From positions 33,166,369 through 33,230,368 of the forward strand of contig CM031601.1 in assembly GCA_018398815.1 (NCBI GenBank): a DNA stretch of 64,000 nt, given 5' to 3'. Of this stretch, positions 1-10,344 are shown in pieces. This DNA is from Conus ventricosus (lineage: Eukaryota; Mollusca; Gastropoda; Neogastropoda; Conidae). The notes beneath the pieces are model-generated. The model was not told the DNA's origin. It saw only the letters and a program-made list of their open reading frames with translations, and searched no databases. Position numbers and translations under genes: made by a program. Every line of letters begins with the position of its first letter. Positions within the stretch are counted from its first letter, which is position 1.

Positions 1-122
1 GCAATCGTGACTTTGTTAGCAACGTTCAGTCACTATTTGCGACCGTGGCTTTGTCAGTAACGTTCATTCAATAGCTTTTTGCGACCATGGCTTGCTAGCA
101 GCGCTAAATAGCTCCTATGGCC
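1..122 (+). repeat. decayed ~40-bp tandem repeat, three copies
   Basis: Three diverged copies, each beginning near a GCRAYCRTGRCTT-like word and followed by an AACGTTCA-like word, lie before the LINE-like relic. They are too diverged to define an exact unit. Confidence 0.5.
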
Positions 123-441
123 TGCACTGAAGCATGTTATCAGTGTACAGTGCAACAATGACGGGCGAAAACCAACACCACGTACAGAATGGCTTGGTAC
201 TGTCCCATCCAGTCTCGCTTAGTTGCGCGCACACACTGCAAGCCAAGCTGAAGATGCCCCTGAAATCCATCATCGAGGAGTACAAAGTGGTTGAAGCAAA
301 GTTACTAACCATGCTTGAGGACTACGGAAAAAAAGAATGTGAGAGCAACACGCGCCCCCCTCGCCCCAGCAAAGCCAAAAACTTGCAGAAAATGGAGAGT
401 TCAGGAGGCAGTGTTCATAGCAAAGGAAAATCTCCAGATCT

Positions 442-565
442 GGGAAATCACAGGACACACACAAACCAATAGAGAAGGGTTGGGGTCAAAGGTATTGAAG
501 GGAGGGAAATCACAGGACACACACAAACCAATAGAGAAGGGCTGGAGTCAAAAGAAATGAAGTGG
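442..565 (+). repeat. 62-bp tandem duplication (2 copies)
   Basis: The word GGGAAATCACAGGACACAC recurs at 442 and 504, followed by AACCAATAGAGAAGGG. It lies inside the retroelement relic and breaks its frame. Confidence 0.85.
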
Positions 566-1050
566 TGGTCAAAGGCAAAAGAGAAAAGCAAAGAGAGGCG
601 TGGTAATGCAGAGACTGAAGAAAGAAGAGGACGCCAAGGGAATCCAGAAGGCAGTCCAGCAAGGCCAACAGGGGCCCTGGACTACGAAGGCAAAACGAAG
701 TTATAAAAAAGTCTTCGTTGGATTGAATTAGGCCACATAGCTCCTAGGATCAGCTTCACCCTCAGATCTGTGTACGACCTCCTGCACTCGAATTTCAACT
801 CGGTGAAATGGGGAAAATCAGATGAAAGATCGAGTCCACTCTGTCAGTGTAAAGCTAACCCAGTGAAGTTAGGCAGTGAGTCACAGTCAACGGCTGAAGG
901 AGATCGTTCATGCAGCTAGCGCTGCCAGAGGAAACACTACGCTACCAGAGATTCCACCCTTGACGTTGTAAACGGCAGGAGGCCACAAATCATGGTCTGG
1001 AACAGCTGTGATATCAAAAGCTTGGAAACGAAGTTTACTGGATGGAGCAG

Positions 1051-1307
1051 ACAGCTGAGAGTGCACAGCAGCCCTTGTAGAACGGGAAAAACTATTCAGA
1101 CAGCTGAGAGTGCACAGCAGCCCTTGTAAAACGGGAAAAACTATTCAGTCTGCTGAGAGTGCACAGCAGCCCTTGTTAGGAACGTGAGACGGAAAAACTA
1201 TTCAGTCTGCTGAGAGTGCACAGCAGCCCTTGTAGAACGGGAAAAAACTATTCAGTCTGCTGAGAGTGCACAGCAGCCCTTGTAGAACGGGAAAAACTAT
1301 TCAGTCT
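1051..1307 (+). repeat. ~50-bp minisatellite, 5 copies
   Basis: The units contain GCTGAGAGTGCACAGCAGCC then CGGGAAAAACTATTCAG. The third copy carries a short insertion. The array splits the retroelement relic between its middle and C-terminal blocks. Confidence 0.92.
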
Positions 1308-1509
1308 AAAGGAAGAGTAACATGAGATTGGATAGTGTACTCAAATCAGGTCTATCAAACGCAGAATGGAGCAAGCTCACATCTACAAGACCGAGTAGTA
1401 TGCCAGTCTGGTCAGCAGCTTGGGGAATCGGGCTTCCAAGCCACAGTCCTCGCCATGGAGGCTGGAGCAAAGGGATTTGCAGGCTCATCAGCCCGTGATC
1501 TTATGAAAT

Positions 1510-1864
1510 AGCTCGTTAATTATGGTAAGAATGGACTGAAAGTCTAAAGGCAATGGTAAAGGTAGGTGAGTTCCAGCTGTACCTGTTTGAAAAGGACAGA
1601 GTGAACTTTATCAGGCTTAAGTTTCCATTCACTTGACAATGTCCGTTATCGGTGTCAGCGAGACAAAGAGTTTGTAACGGCAACGCCGTGAGGCGCCCAG
1701 CCATCCAGCAGTTGCAGAGTTCCTCACTGAAGATTTGCTGTCACTTTCCCCACCGTTCCTTCCCACTGCACCGTCTGTGACAGACTGGACAACAGGCAGC
1801 ACAGGAAAAAGGAAGGAGGAAAAACCGACATGAACTTCCTCAGCGTTTGTTCCCCCTCTCCCTC
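1510..1864. other. unassigned sequence between relic and CRE module
   Basis: No repeat array and no convincing coding segment is visible. The short open frames here lack recognisable motifs. A pyrimidine-rich CCCTCTCCCTCC stretch borders the CRE module. Confidence 0.5.
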
Positions 1865-2020
1865 CCCCCCGGCTGTCTCCCAATCATGACGTCACGGCCA
1901 GCTTAACCAATGGGCTTTGTGCGACTCATCCGCAGGCTGACATACATATTCCTGTGACGTCATTGTCCAATGGACGGGGCCAGCGATAACGGCGAGAGCT
2001 GGGTGGAGGGGGAAATGGAC

Positions 2021-2047
2021 GGGGGGGGGGGGGGGGGGGGGGGGGGG
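2021..2047 (+). repeat. poly-G tract (27 nt)
   Basis: An uninterrupted G run followed by further GGGAGGG runs, lying inside the CRE module. The other copy of the module has only a C/T-rich stretch at this position. Confidence 0.97.
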
Positions 2048-2101
2048 AGGGTGGGCGGAGGGGGGAGGGGGGTGGCTGCATGGGAACTGCGATGCTTGCC
2101 A

Positions 2102-2311
2102 AGAGCGACTGGAGCTGGTGCCGAGTTGTGTGGTCAGTGACATAGAGCGACTGGAGCTGGTGCCGAGTTGTGTGGTCAGTGACATAGAGCGACTGGAGCT
2201 GGTGCCGAGTTGTGTGGTCAGTGACATAGAGCGACTGGAGCTGGTGCTGAGTTGTGTGGTCAGTGACATAGAGCGACTGGAGCTGGTGCCGAGTTGTGTG
2301 GTCAGTGACAT
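2102..2311 (+). repeat. 42-bp minisatellite, 5 copies
   Basis: The unit begins AGAGCGACTGGAGCTGGTGC and ends GGTCAGTGACAT. The period is a multiple of three, so long repetitive translations appear on both strands; these are not genes. The homologous inverted module near 28.2 kb has only one such unit. Confidence 0.97.
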
Positions 2312-2426
2312 CATGGCTCTGTCTGCTGCAGCGGCTGGTGGACCAGGGGGTGGGTGGAGGTGGTGGTGGTGGTGGTGGGGTGAGGAACTGGACTTGGACG
2401 TACCGGTCTGGAGACCACAGGCAAGT

Positions 2427-2725
2427 TCCTGAATGACGTTTGATCAACACATCCTGAATGACGTTTGATCAACACATCCTGAATGACGTTTGATCAACAC
2501 ATCCTGAATGACGTTTGATCAACACATCCTGAATGACGTTTGATCAACACATCCTGAATGACGTTTGATCAACACATCTGAATACGTTGACAACCATCGA
2601 TGACGTTTGATCAACACATCCTGAATGACGTTTGATCAACACATCCTGAATGACGTTTGATCAACACATTCCTGAATGACGTTTGATCAACACATTCTGA
2701 ATGATGTTTGATCAACACATCCTGA
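2427..2725 (+). repeat. 26-bp minisatellite, about 11 copies
   Basis: The unit is TCCTGAATGACGTTTG followed by ATCAACACAT. One damaged stretch lies near 2578-2600. Each unit holds a CRE half-site (TGACGT) and a GATC. Confidence 0.95.
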
Positions 2726-2908
2726 GTGCAGTTTGTTACCTGTATGTCATGGTAAAGTGGAATCCGCACATCCTGAATACAGTTTGTCACCTGTTTGTCC
2801 AGGTAAACTTGAATGATCACATCCTGAATGCAGTGTGTTACCTCTGTGTGGAAGTAAACTGGAATCAACACATCCTGAATGCAGTTTGTCAACTCTCGGT
2901 GCAAGTAT
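2712..2908 (+). repeat. ~58-bp derived tandem repeat, 3-4 copies
   Basis: The units contain CACATCCTGAATGCAGTTTG then a CTGTNTGTNNAGGTAAA-like segment. It shares CACATCCTGAATG with the preceding 26-bp array and appears to be a longer sister unit. Confidence 0.8.
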
Positions 2909-3290
2909 AGAGTTGTTAGTATAGGATTTCTTTGCCTTTCTTTTTTTAAAATAAATAATTTAGATTCCCATTTTCTGAAAACTGAACGTGAACAAAAATC
3001 TGCTGTTTTGGCTGCTTTTGCACTAAAAAGTTATGTTATGTCTGTCTATTTTTCCTATTTTTCCCTTGTAAACATTTACATGATTTGATGATTGATCACT
3101 ATTCAATCTTGTTATAGTATTCTGCAAAGGTAGTGAATATTAAATGCATTATGTTTGCTGTTTCCTTTCTTTTTCATTTTCTGTGGTTCGTTGATCGATA
3201 AGTTATGTAGTTCTCTTTTATTAACCTTGTACGTAGAATGGTTTGTATGCCCACCCTTTCATGATTGCCCCAAGTCAAACAGAACAAACT
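2909..3290. other. AT-rich unassigned sequence
   Basis: AT-rich sequence with scattered T runs. No gene, RNA or repeat is recognised. Confidence 0.6.
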
Positions 3291-3292
3291 AC

Positions 3293-3330
3293 TGTCTGTC
3301 TGTCTGTCAATCTGTCTGTCTGTCTGTCTG

Positions 3331-3403
<73 letters not shown>
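3293..3403 (+). repeat. (TGTC)n then (TC)n microsatellite
   Basis: TGTC repeats to about 3330 lead into an uninterrupted CT tract to 3403. Confidence 0.97.
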
Positions 3404-3408
<5 letters not shown>

Positions 3409-3507
3409 TCCTCCTTCCATCAACAAACGTGAAGATCTGGGTCTTCGCTGGTGAGGATACAAACAACTCACCTTCGCTTCTTCCCGGTCCCACTGCTTCA
3501 GTTTAAA

Positions 3508-3828
3508 AAAAAAAGAAGGCTTTCCGTCGACAGGCTGTAAAGAGAAGAAGGCTTTCCGTCGGCAGGCTGTAAAGAGAAGAAGGCTTTCCGTCGGCAGGCT
3601 GTAAAGAGAAGAAGGCTTTCCGTCGGCAGGCTGTAAAGAGAAGAAGGCTTTTCCGTCGGCAGGCTGTAAAGAGAAGAAGGCTTTCCGTCGGCAGGCTGTA
3701 AAGAGAAGAAGGCTTTCTGTCGGCAGGCTGTAAAGAGAAGAAGGCTTTCTGTCGGCAGGCTGTAAAGAGAAGAAGGCTTTCTGTCGGCAGGCTGTAAAGA
3801 GAAGAAGGCTTTCTGTCGGCAGGCTGTA
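3508..3828 (+). repeat. 32-bp minisatellite, about 10 copies
   Basis: The unit is AGAGAAGAAGGCTTTC then YGTCGGCAGGCTGTAA. The first six copies have CCGTCG and the last ones CTGTCG, so a point variant spread along one half of the array. Confidence 0.96.
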
Positions 3829-3884
3829 GAAACGAGGCCTGAATGGTGTAACTGTGCCGATGACTTCATGAGCTTGGAGAGAGA

Positions 3885-3885
<1 letters not shown>

Positions 3886-3916
<31 letters not shown>
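3886..3916 (+). repeat. poly-G tract (31 nt)
   Basis: An uninterrupted G run followed by GGGAGGGAGGGGAGGGG, a typical G-quadruplex-prone pattern. A shorter G tract lies near 4057-4074. Confidence 0.95.
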
Positions 3917-3917
<1 letters not shown>

Positions 3918-4174
3918 GGGAGGGGAGGGGGGGCAGCAGGTGGTTGTGTTCGTTGCACGTGCTGACGGTGCTGACAGAGCAGCCCAAGAGAAAGTTCGTT
4001 GTGCTAGGGGCAAGGCGTCACACTAACCCGTTAGGGTGGGGGAGAAGTGGGAAGGGGGAGGGGGGGGGGGGGGCTAAAACTGTTGGCGGCTGATTCCAAG
4101 CCATCAGAGCTGTTACAGGGAAAAATAATAAAAAAATAGAGCAGAGGAGGGGAAAGAGGAGAGGAAGGGAAGGA

Positions 4175-4180
<6 letters not shown>

Positions 4181-4260
<80 letters not shown>

Positions 4261-4386
4261 AATTACGTGTTTGTACACGTGCATGACTTGTGTGTGTGTG
4301 CGTATGCACGCTTGAGTATCAGTGTGCACGTTTGTGTATATTTGTGCTCGTACAGGTGCATGTGTGTGTACACATTATGGATTGAA

Positions 4387-4475
<89 letters not shown>
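4181..4475 (+). repeat. (GA)n tract followed by (GT)n tract
   Basis: The GA repeat runs from about 4181 to 4252, then an imperfect GT-rich stretch, then a pure GT repeat from about 4388 to 4474. Confidence 0.96.
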
Positions 4476-4476
<1 letters not shown>

Positions 4477-4629
4477 GCTGCTAAGTGGTATCAGGTGCGG
4501 CAGGGACACGTGGCGTTGTAAAGAAGACGTGGCAGTAAATATTATGTCTGTATTGGGGGACAGCTGATCTATGTCAGCTGTCTCTGAGACATGCGGCACA
4601 GGTGGTGAACCAGCGTCTGTGTGATCCTG

Positions 4630-4880
<251 letters not shown>

Positions 4881-5179
4881 GTATTTTGAAAGAAAGGAGG
4901 AGGGGGCGGGGGCAGGGGGGGGGGGGGAGGGGAATCATCGCCTATAGCGGTGCATGGAAGTCTGACCCCCAGGGTAGGATGCCCTACCCCAGCATGCAGG
5001 GTTAGGGAGAACCAGAAGACCTCCGTGAAGAAAGAGGTGGAAAGTAGGTGTTTTTCTGTGGGAGCTTTGGCGGATATTTGAAAATCATCTTCTGACTTGG
5101 GTTTTATTTTATTCATTTATTTACTTTTTCTTTTTTTTGGAGCTTTTGAAAGGCTTGATTTTATTTCATAAGGTGTCTT

Positions 5180-5305
5180 CAACTCTGTCTGTTTACCTGT
5201 CTGCCTGCCTACTTATCTGTCTGTCTGTGTGTCTCTCTGTCTCTTGTCTGTCTGTGTGTCTCACTGTCTCTGTCTCTGTCTGTCTGTCTGTCTGTCTGTC
5301 TCAGC
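5180..5305 (+). repeat. imperfect (TGTC)n/(TCTG)n tract
   Basis: TGTC and TGTCTC words with interruptions. Confidence 0.9.
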
Positions 5306-5505
5306 CAGTTGATGGACTTTCCTGTTGGTCCACCAGAGGAGTGGTCAGGCAGGCCATGGTCCGGCATAGGTCGTCCTGTGGTCGTCAGAATATCTGTGTA
5401 GCTCCGTACAGGAGCTTTGAGGGATCCCGCCATTCTCCGTGTGAATGACGTGTCCTGCTCATCGCTGCTGACTCTTTTGGGTGGATTCTTGACGCAGGGA
5501 CGTCT
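5306..5505. other. unassigned spacer
   Basis: No repeat or coding signal is recognised. Confidence 0.5.
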
Positions 5506-5712
5506 GCACTTTCCCAGAAGATCTAAGATTTACCAGTCTACACTTTTCCAGAAGATTTAAGATTTACCAGTCTACACTTCCAGAAGATCTAAGATTTACC
5601 AGTCTACACTTTTCCAGTCTACCTTTTGCAGAAAATTTAAGGTTTACTAGTCCACGCTTTTCCAGAAGATTTAAGGTTTACTAGTCCACGCTTTTCCAGA
5701 AGATTTCAGACT
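5506..5712 (+). repeat. ~34-bp tandem repeat, about 6 copies
   Basis: The units carry CCAGAAGATTTAAGRTTTAC then YAGTCYACRCTTTT. The array truncates the 3' part of the minus-strand LINE relic. Confidence 0.88.
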
Positions 5713-6525
5713 TGACACTTTGTCTTGCCACCTGATGTTGCTGATCCTGCGCAAGGAAGGCTGGTGGACTCGTCCCACTTTTTGAAAGTCATCGGCAGGC
5801 CTCACAGCACTTTGAACCACGGCTCTGCACATGGCCACTGTGGTGGAGATTGTCCTTGTGGCTTTGTGAATCTGCTGAAGGCAGCGCTGTCCTTTGTGAT
5901 TCTCAGTGTCTCCCTGTGCCCAGAGATCTTTTGCTGCTCACGGTGCTGCCCAGTTAGTAGAGTTTGTCCACAGTCTAGTTCTCTGTGTCGTTGCCCACAA
6001 CCGGCAGTGGAGGAGCACTGGCAGCCGGGGATGGGAAGGGCTGGAGCATGGCCTGTGACCTACAGAGACTGACTTGTGAGCCTTAAAGGTGTGCAGGCTG
6101 ATGGAAGGGATCGGTCGAGGACTGGATGTCCTCATGGGAGCGTGTGGCCCGTGTAGTCATCATCCAAGAGGAACTGATGCACAAGGCCTCAGACACACTC
6201 CTGATGGCTTGAAGATGCTGCAGGTTGAAATATTTGTCACCGGAGCGAAACTGGATGGTTCTATGTACCTTTGTCAAAGTGTCCAATGGTATCCATCAGA
6301 ACTGCTGCCAACAGGAGAAAAGGGTGGAGGGCCAAGACAAAGCCTTGTCTCACTCCATGATTCACTGTGAATGGATCTGATACACCCCCATTTTCATGCA
6401 CCTTGCCCGCATACCATCATAAAAGACAGAGATCAGTGTGATTAGTTTCTAGCTACATCCAAACTTGCACAAGATCTTCTACAGGTCATCCCGATGTACA
6501 GCATTCAATGCCTTTGTCAGATCAA

Positions 6526-6656
6526 CAAACGCCATGTGACGTTCCTGGTTCTGCAGCTGGCCCTTCTCTTGCAGTGAAGGGCGTCAAACGCCATGTGACG
6601 TTCCTGGTTCTGCAGTTGGCCCTTCTCTTGCAGTGGAGGGCGTCAAAACGCCATGT
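6526..6656 (-). repeat. ~61-bp tandem duplication inside the LINE relic
   Basis: The word AACGCCATGTGACGTTCCTG recurs after about 61 nt and begins a third, partial copy. It duplicates the stretch just before RT motif A (LQEKGQLQNQERHMAF on the minus strand). Confidence 0.85.
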
Positions 6657-7013
6657 GGCAGAAACCCCTGCCTGCTGGAAAGGCACACATAGCTTCAGGG
6701 ACAATTATGCGGGCGATGTGGACGATGACTGTGTTGAGGATGACTCTGGTGGTCACTTTCCCCATAGTGCACAGGAGGGAGATGCCACAAGGATTGTCAG
6801 GTATGGGTTATCTCCCTTCTTCTGGTAGACATGTACAATGGAGGCATCCTTGAAGTGTTGTGGTATCTCGCCATTCTCCCAGATCCTCTGCAAGAAGGAC
6901 GCCATCTTTCTTAGAGAGCCCCTCGATTAGTTCAAATCTCGGAAGGAATCGACACGCTGTGGACTGACCCAGAGCTGTTGGAGCTGTGCACGTAGGGAGG
7001 GTGTTGTGTGTGT

Positions 7014-7040
7014 GGGGGGGGGGGGGGGGGGGGGGGGGGG
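7014..7040 (+). repeat. poly-G tract (27 nt)
   Basis: An uninterrupted G run lying inside the LINE relic, so it grew after that insertion. Confidence 0.97.
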
Positions 7041-7179
7041 CTCTGCCACTGATTCCTTCCCCAGGATCTGTGGCGATACGTCGGTCAGCTCTCTGTGATG
7101 GATGGCTGTGTTCAAAAGCGTATGAAGTGCTCTGTCCATCCTGCAAGTCTGTAACTCTTCTCTGTTACAACTCGCAGAC

Positions 7180-7323
7180 AACACGCTCACCAACTGTCTG
7201 CCGCGTTGCCAGTACAACACGCTCACCATTTGTCTGCCGCGTTGCCAGTAGAACACGCTCACCATCTGTCTTCCGCGTTGCCAGTAGAACACGCTCACCA
7301 TCTGTCTGCCGCGTTGCCAGTGA
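7180..7323 (+). repeat. 36-bp minisatellite, 4 copies
   Basis: The unit is AACACGCTCACCATCTGTCT then GCCGCGTTGCCAGTAG. The period is a multiple of three, which gives an open repetitive frame. Confidence 0.93.
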
Positions 7324-7667
7324 TGTCGTTCAGTCAACATTGGTATCCGTATTCTCTGATAATTTTGTGCCAATGGTTTCCTTTTCGCTGTCACCCACGT
7401 TAGCTCTGACCCTTCACAAATCTTCCCTTAATATTGACTCTTGTTTTTCTGCCTATTCACCTTGCAGGGGAGGCGTCTGCACATGTTTTTCACTGGTTAC
7501 AATTTACAGCACGCCAGCTTTTGTGACATGATGCGGCAAATGGAGGGTGAAGCTGCATGTACAGTGTTCCAGACTGGGACACTAGCTGTCCGTCTGGCAC
7601 TGTCTGTTTACCCTCCTGGGTTTCTTCCGGCATTGTTCGCAGCACCGTCATGTTGATCGTCATGTTG
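7324..7667. other. unassigned; acceptor-like site and open frame
   Basis: A splice-acceptor-like TATTCACCTTGCAG ends at about 7468 and is followed by an open frame starting GRRLHMFFTGYN. A related stretch, ERLTMLFVGNV, follows another acceptor-like AAGCAG just after the 511-bp repeat, at about 8182. This could be a pair of diverged exon copies or chance. No family is recognised. Confidence 0.2.
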
Positions 7668-8176
7668 CCACTCCAAAACTTCACTCTGGAGAAAGGTCCA
7701 GTGACGGTGAGGAAAGACCCACTGACCACAGGGAAAGTCCTGTTGACAGTGGGAAAGACTACAACTTTGGATTCTCTCTTGAGGGCACATAAGACCGTAT
7801 GGCGAAAGCTTGGCTGTGTCTGGAGTGGCACCGTCTTCATCTGTCCGTGGGCAGGGGTGGTTGGGTCTGTGGGGTGTGCTCGGCAGCTGGAGGGTGGTGT
7901 TTTTTCGCCGGTGGGCTCTGCAGTCATGAAATACGGGCTGGTACACCCATGGGGATGCTACTTTAAGGGTGTTATGAGCTGCATCCTGTAGTCTAATTTA
8001 CCTCTGTTCAGGAGCAGTTATGTCCCTTGATATCTTAATGGAGTGTCCTGCGCGTGCCTGTACCCATCGTCAACACAGCGCAGGCCTCCAAGGGTGGTAC
8101 AGGACTGCTCTAAAGGCAGGTGAAGACGGTGCTTCTCTGGGTCCTCCCCAGCACCTTCGGGTGTTTCTTTTTCTTC
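7668..8176 (+). repeat. 511-bp dispersed repeat, copy A
   Basis: By eye this is nearly identical to the tandem pair at 37639-38659, with only a handful of substitutions and one extra T. It starts near TTGCC, contains GAAAGGTCCAGTGACGGTGA and ATGAAATACGGGCTGG, and ends CACCTTCGGGTGTTTC followed by a pyrimidine run. It has no tRNA-like head, no terminal inverted repeats and no poly-A tail. An open frame of about 85 codons is present on the plus strand, and one of more than 110 codons on the minus strand, in several copies. Confidence 0.9.
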
Positions 8177-8306
8177 AAGCAGAGCGGCTGACGATGTTGT
8201 TTGTCGGTAATGTGACCAGTTCCGCCCAGTGTGGTGGCCAGTGGCTACATGTGTTGTCTGTGTACATTATTTGTGCAGGATGTGTTCTGTCTCTGCGTAG
8301 CACCAT

Positions 8307-8460
8307 TGCAGAACGGGCCCCAACTGGTCGGCTGGACAGCAGTGACTCTGGCACTGATGCAGAACGGGCCCCAACTGGTCGGCTGGACAGCAGTGACTCT
8401 GGCACCGATGCAGAACGGGCCCCAACTGGTCGGCTGGACAGCAGTGACTCTGGCACTGAA
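8307..8460 (+). repeat. 51-bp minisatellite, 3 copies
   Basis: The unit is GCAGAACGGGCCCCAACTGG then TCGGCTGGACAGCAGTGACT then CTGGCACTGAT. It is open in several frames because 51 is a multiple of three. Confidence 0.96.
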
Positions 8461-8562
8461 ACTGGAAATCATATTTTCATTCTAGAGAGTTTCCTTTCCA
8501 AAAACACAAGCCAGTGTACATAGGGGGAGAAACTGTGCTGAGATCGACTGTTGTCGAACTTG

Positions 8563-8564
<2 letters not shown>

Positions 8565-8605
<41 letters not shown>

Positions 8606-8641
8606 TCTCTCTCTCTCTCTCCTTTCTCTTCTCTCTCTCTC

Positions 8642-8682
<41 letters not shown>

Positions 8683-8690
8683 ATATGCAT
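8565..8690 (+). repeat. (TGTC)n/(TC)n microsatellite
   Basis: TGTC repeats lead into an interrupted CT tract, the same order as at 3.3 kb. Confidence 0.96.
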
Positions 8691-8871
8691 TTTGTTCTTG
8701 CCCAAAGAGCTGGATGTGAAAACAGTATTATGGTAATCCATTACCTCTTCAAAATTGAAATTCCTTCGTTTATTCGTTTGGTATCGTTCTCTCTTAGTTT
8801 GTGTGTCATGTCTGTGCTTGACTCCTTCACCTATCTCCCATCCGCTATCCTCCTCACTTCTCTCTCTGAAA

Positions 8872-9213
<342 letters not shown>

Positions 9214-9217
<4 letters not shown>

Positions 9218-9330
9218 GAGAGTATAGTGTAGTGTAGCGCAGTCTAAAGCGGTGTTTGGCCATGTGTACGGCCCAAAAGTAGGATCCTGAGTGTGTGTGG
9301 ACCTTGTTTATTTGGCTTCACTTCCCTACT
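9214..9330 (+). repeat. duplicated GT-array flank, copy 1
   Basis: The segment TAGTGTAGCGCAGTCTAAAG ... GTGTACGGCCCAAAAGT ... GGACCTTGTTTATTTGGCT is repeated at 9512-9630, each copy following a GT tract. Confidence 0.88.
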
Positions 9331-9339
9331 TCCCTCCCC

Positions 9340-9378
9340 CTCTCTCTCTCTCTCTCTCTGAATGTGTGTGTGTGTGTG

Positions 9379-9429
<51 letters not shown>

Positions 9430-9442
9430 GTGTGTGTGTGTG

Positions 9443-9511
<69 letters not shown>
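9340..9511 (+). repeat. (TC)n and (GT)n microsatellite
   Basis: A short TC tract, then a GT tract with TTG interruptions. Confidence 0.96.
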
Positions 9512-9515
<4 letters not shown>

Positions 9516-9630
9516 TGGTGTTTTAGTGTAGTGTAGTGTAGCGCAGTCTAAAGCGGTTTTTTGGCCGTATGTACGGCCCAAAAGTGGGACCCTGAGTATG
9601 TGTGTGGACCTTGTTTATTTGGCTGATGGC
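9512..9630 (+). repeat. duplicated GT-array flank, copy 2
   Basis: This is the second copy of the 9214-9330 segment. It holds the palindrome GGCCGTATGTACGGCC (7-bp stems, TG loop), partly decayed in copy 1. Confidence 0.88.
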
Positions 9631-10088
9631 GTGTTGATACCTGGCGATCCCACCCCCTCCGTCCCTCCGCCCAGTACGGGCCTTCCTCAGGAGGAGCAAG
9701 GGGTTGGAGGGCTGCACAGACAGGGCTGCTGGGAAAGGAGGGAGGGAGGGAGAGAGAGGGGGAGGGGGGGGGGGGGTTCACAAGCTGGGAACGAGGCAAG
9801 GAGTTTTGGGAGCAGATTGGGTGGGGATGAGGGAGGGGTGGGTGGGGAGTGGATGGGGTGGGGGTGGGGGTGCGGGTGGGGAGGGCAGGTGTGTGAATGT
9901 GTTGCGGGTTCAAGGTCGTTCAGTGGCGGTGCCGGTGTGTGGCACAGGTAACCCTGTCTTGCTGCCAGCACTAAAGACGCTCACCTGGTCTGACCTGCAT
10001 GCACGAGACAGGGAGAGTGGGAGTGAGAGACGGGTGGGGGAGCGGGGTGGGGTGGGGATGGAAATTTGGGGGGGGGGGGGAGGTGAAC
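9631..10088. other. G-rich low-complexity stretch
   Basis: Runs of GGGAGGG and GGGTGGGG near 9730-9885 and 10020-10082. No coding signal is recognised. Confidence 0.6.
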
Positions 10089-10109
10089 ATCTCTCTCTAC
10101 TATACATAG

Positions 10110-10185
10110 AAACATATATCTGTCTATCCATCTGTCTATCTATCTATGTGTGTCTGTGTGTCCGAGTGTCTCTGTGTATGCGTCT

Positions 10186-10279
<94 letters not shown>

Positions 10280-10308
10280 ATATATATATATATGTGTGTA
10301 TGTGTGTG

Positions 10309-10344
<36 letters not shown>

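Larger units (their letters stand above)
134..1500 (+). pseudogene. decayed LINE-like retroelement, C-terminal (post-RT) part
   Basis: No continuous frame remains, but ordered peptide blocks in shifting frames look like the region after the reverse transcriptase in non-LTR-type polyproteins common in marine invertebrate genomes. At about 215-320 there is SLSCAHTLQAKLKMPLK followed by an acidic helix (IIEEYKVVEAKLL). At about 610-690 there is RLKKEEDAKGIQKAVQQGQ. At about 755-800 there is RISFTLRSVYDLLHSN. At about 1425-1500 there is GFQATVLAMEAGAKGFAGS. The order and wording match my memory of such elements, so the family assignment is inference. Several frameshifts and stops, a 62-bp duplication and a 50-bp minisatellite lie inside it. 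It cannot encode a functional protein. The RT domain itself is not visible and would lie upstream of the window. Confidence 0.45.
1865..2405 (-). promoter_or_regulatory. CRE/CCAAT-rich promoter-like module, inverted copy 1
   Basis: Two perfect cAMP-response-element palindromes TGACGTCA lie at 1887-1894 and 1955-1962, with CCAAT at 1907-1911 and 1967-1971, in GC-rich DNA. Read on the minus strand, the segment aligns block by block with 28000-28440 on the plus strand: the TGACGTCACAGGAA block, the GCGGATGA block, CCCATTGG and TGACGTCATGATT all occur in the same order and at similar spacing. This copy differs by a five-fold amplification of a 42-bp piece (2102-2311) and by a long G tract. CRE and CCAAT boxes are binding sites of CREB/ATF and NF-Y in animals. 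That this module is or was a promoter is inference. No TATA box is seen downstream on the minus strand. Confidence 0.55.
5715..7170 (-). pseudogene. decayed LINE reverse transcriptase (minus strand)
   Basis: Read on the minus strand from 7170 down to 5720, peptide blocks follow the order of a non-LTR retrotransposon RT. First comes a pre-RT segment (ELQTCRMDRALHTLLNTAIH, about 7080-7160). Next is the finger region NGEIPQHFKDASIVHVYQKK (about 6810-6880), then a segment ending in the motif A region HMAFVDLTKAL (about 6505-6545, family pattern F.DL.KAFD with the second aspartate changed to asparagine). Blocks such as GVRQG and ALHPFL follow in decayed form, then FRSGDKYFNLQHLQA (about 6210-6260), and near 5890 and 5725-5790 a C-terminal stretch with TKDSAAFSRF and LRRISNIR. 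Many frameshifts and stops show it is dead. The catalytic FADD-type motif is not recoverable. A G tract (7014-7040) and a ~61-bp duplication (6530-6655) interrupt it. Confidence 0.7.
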
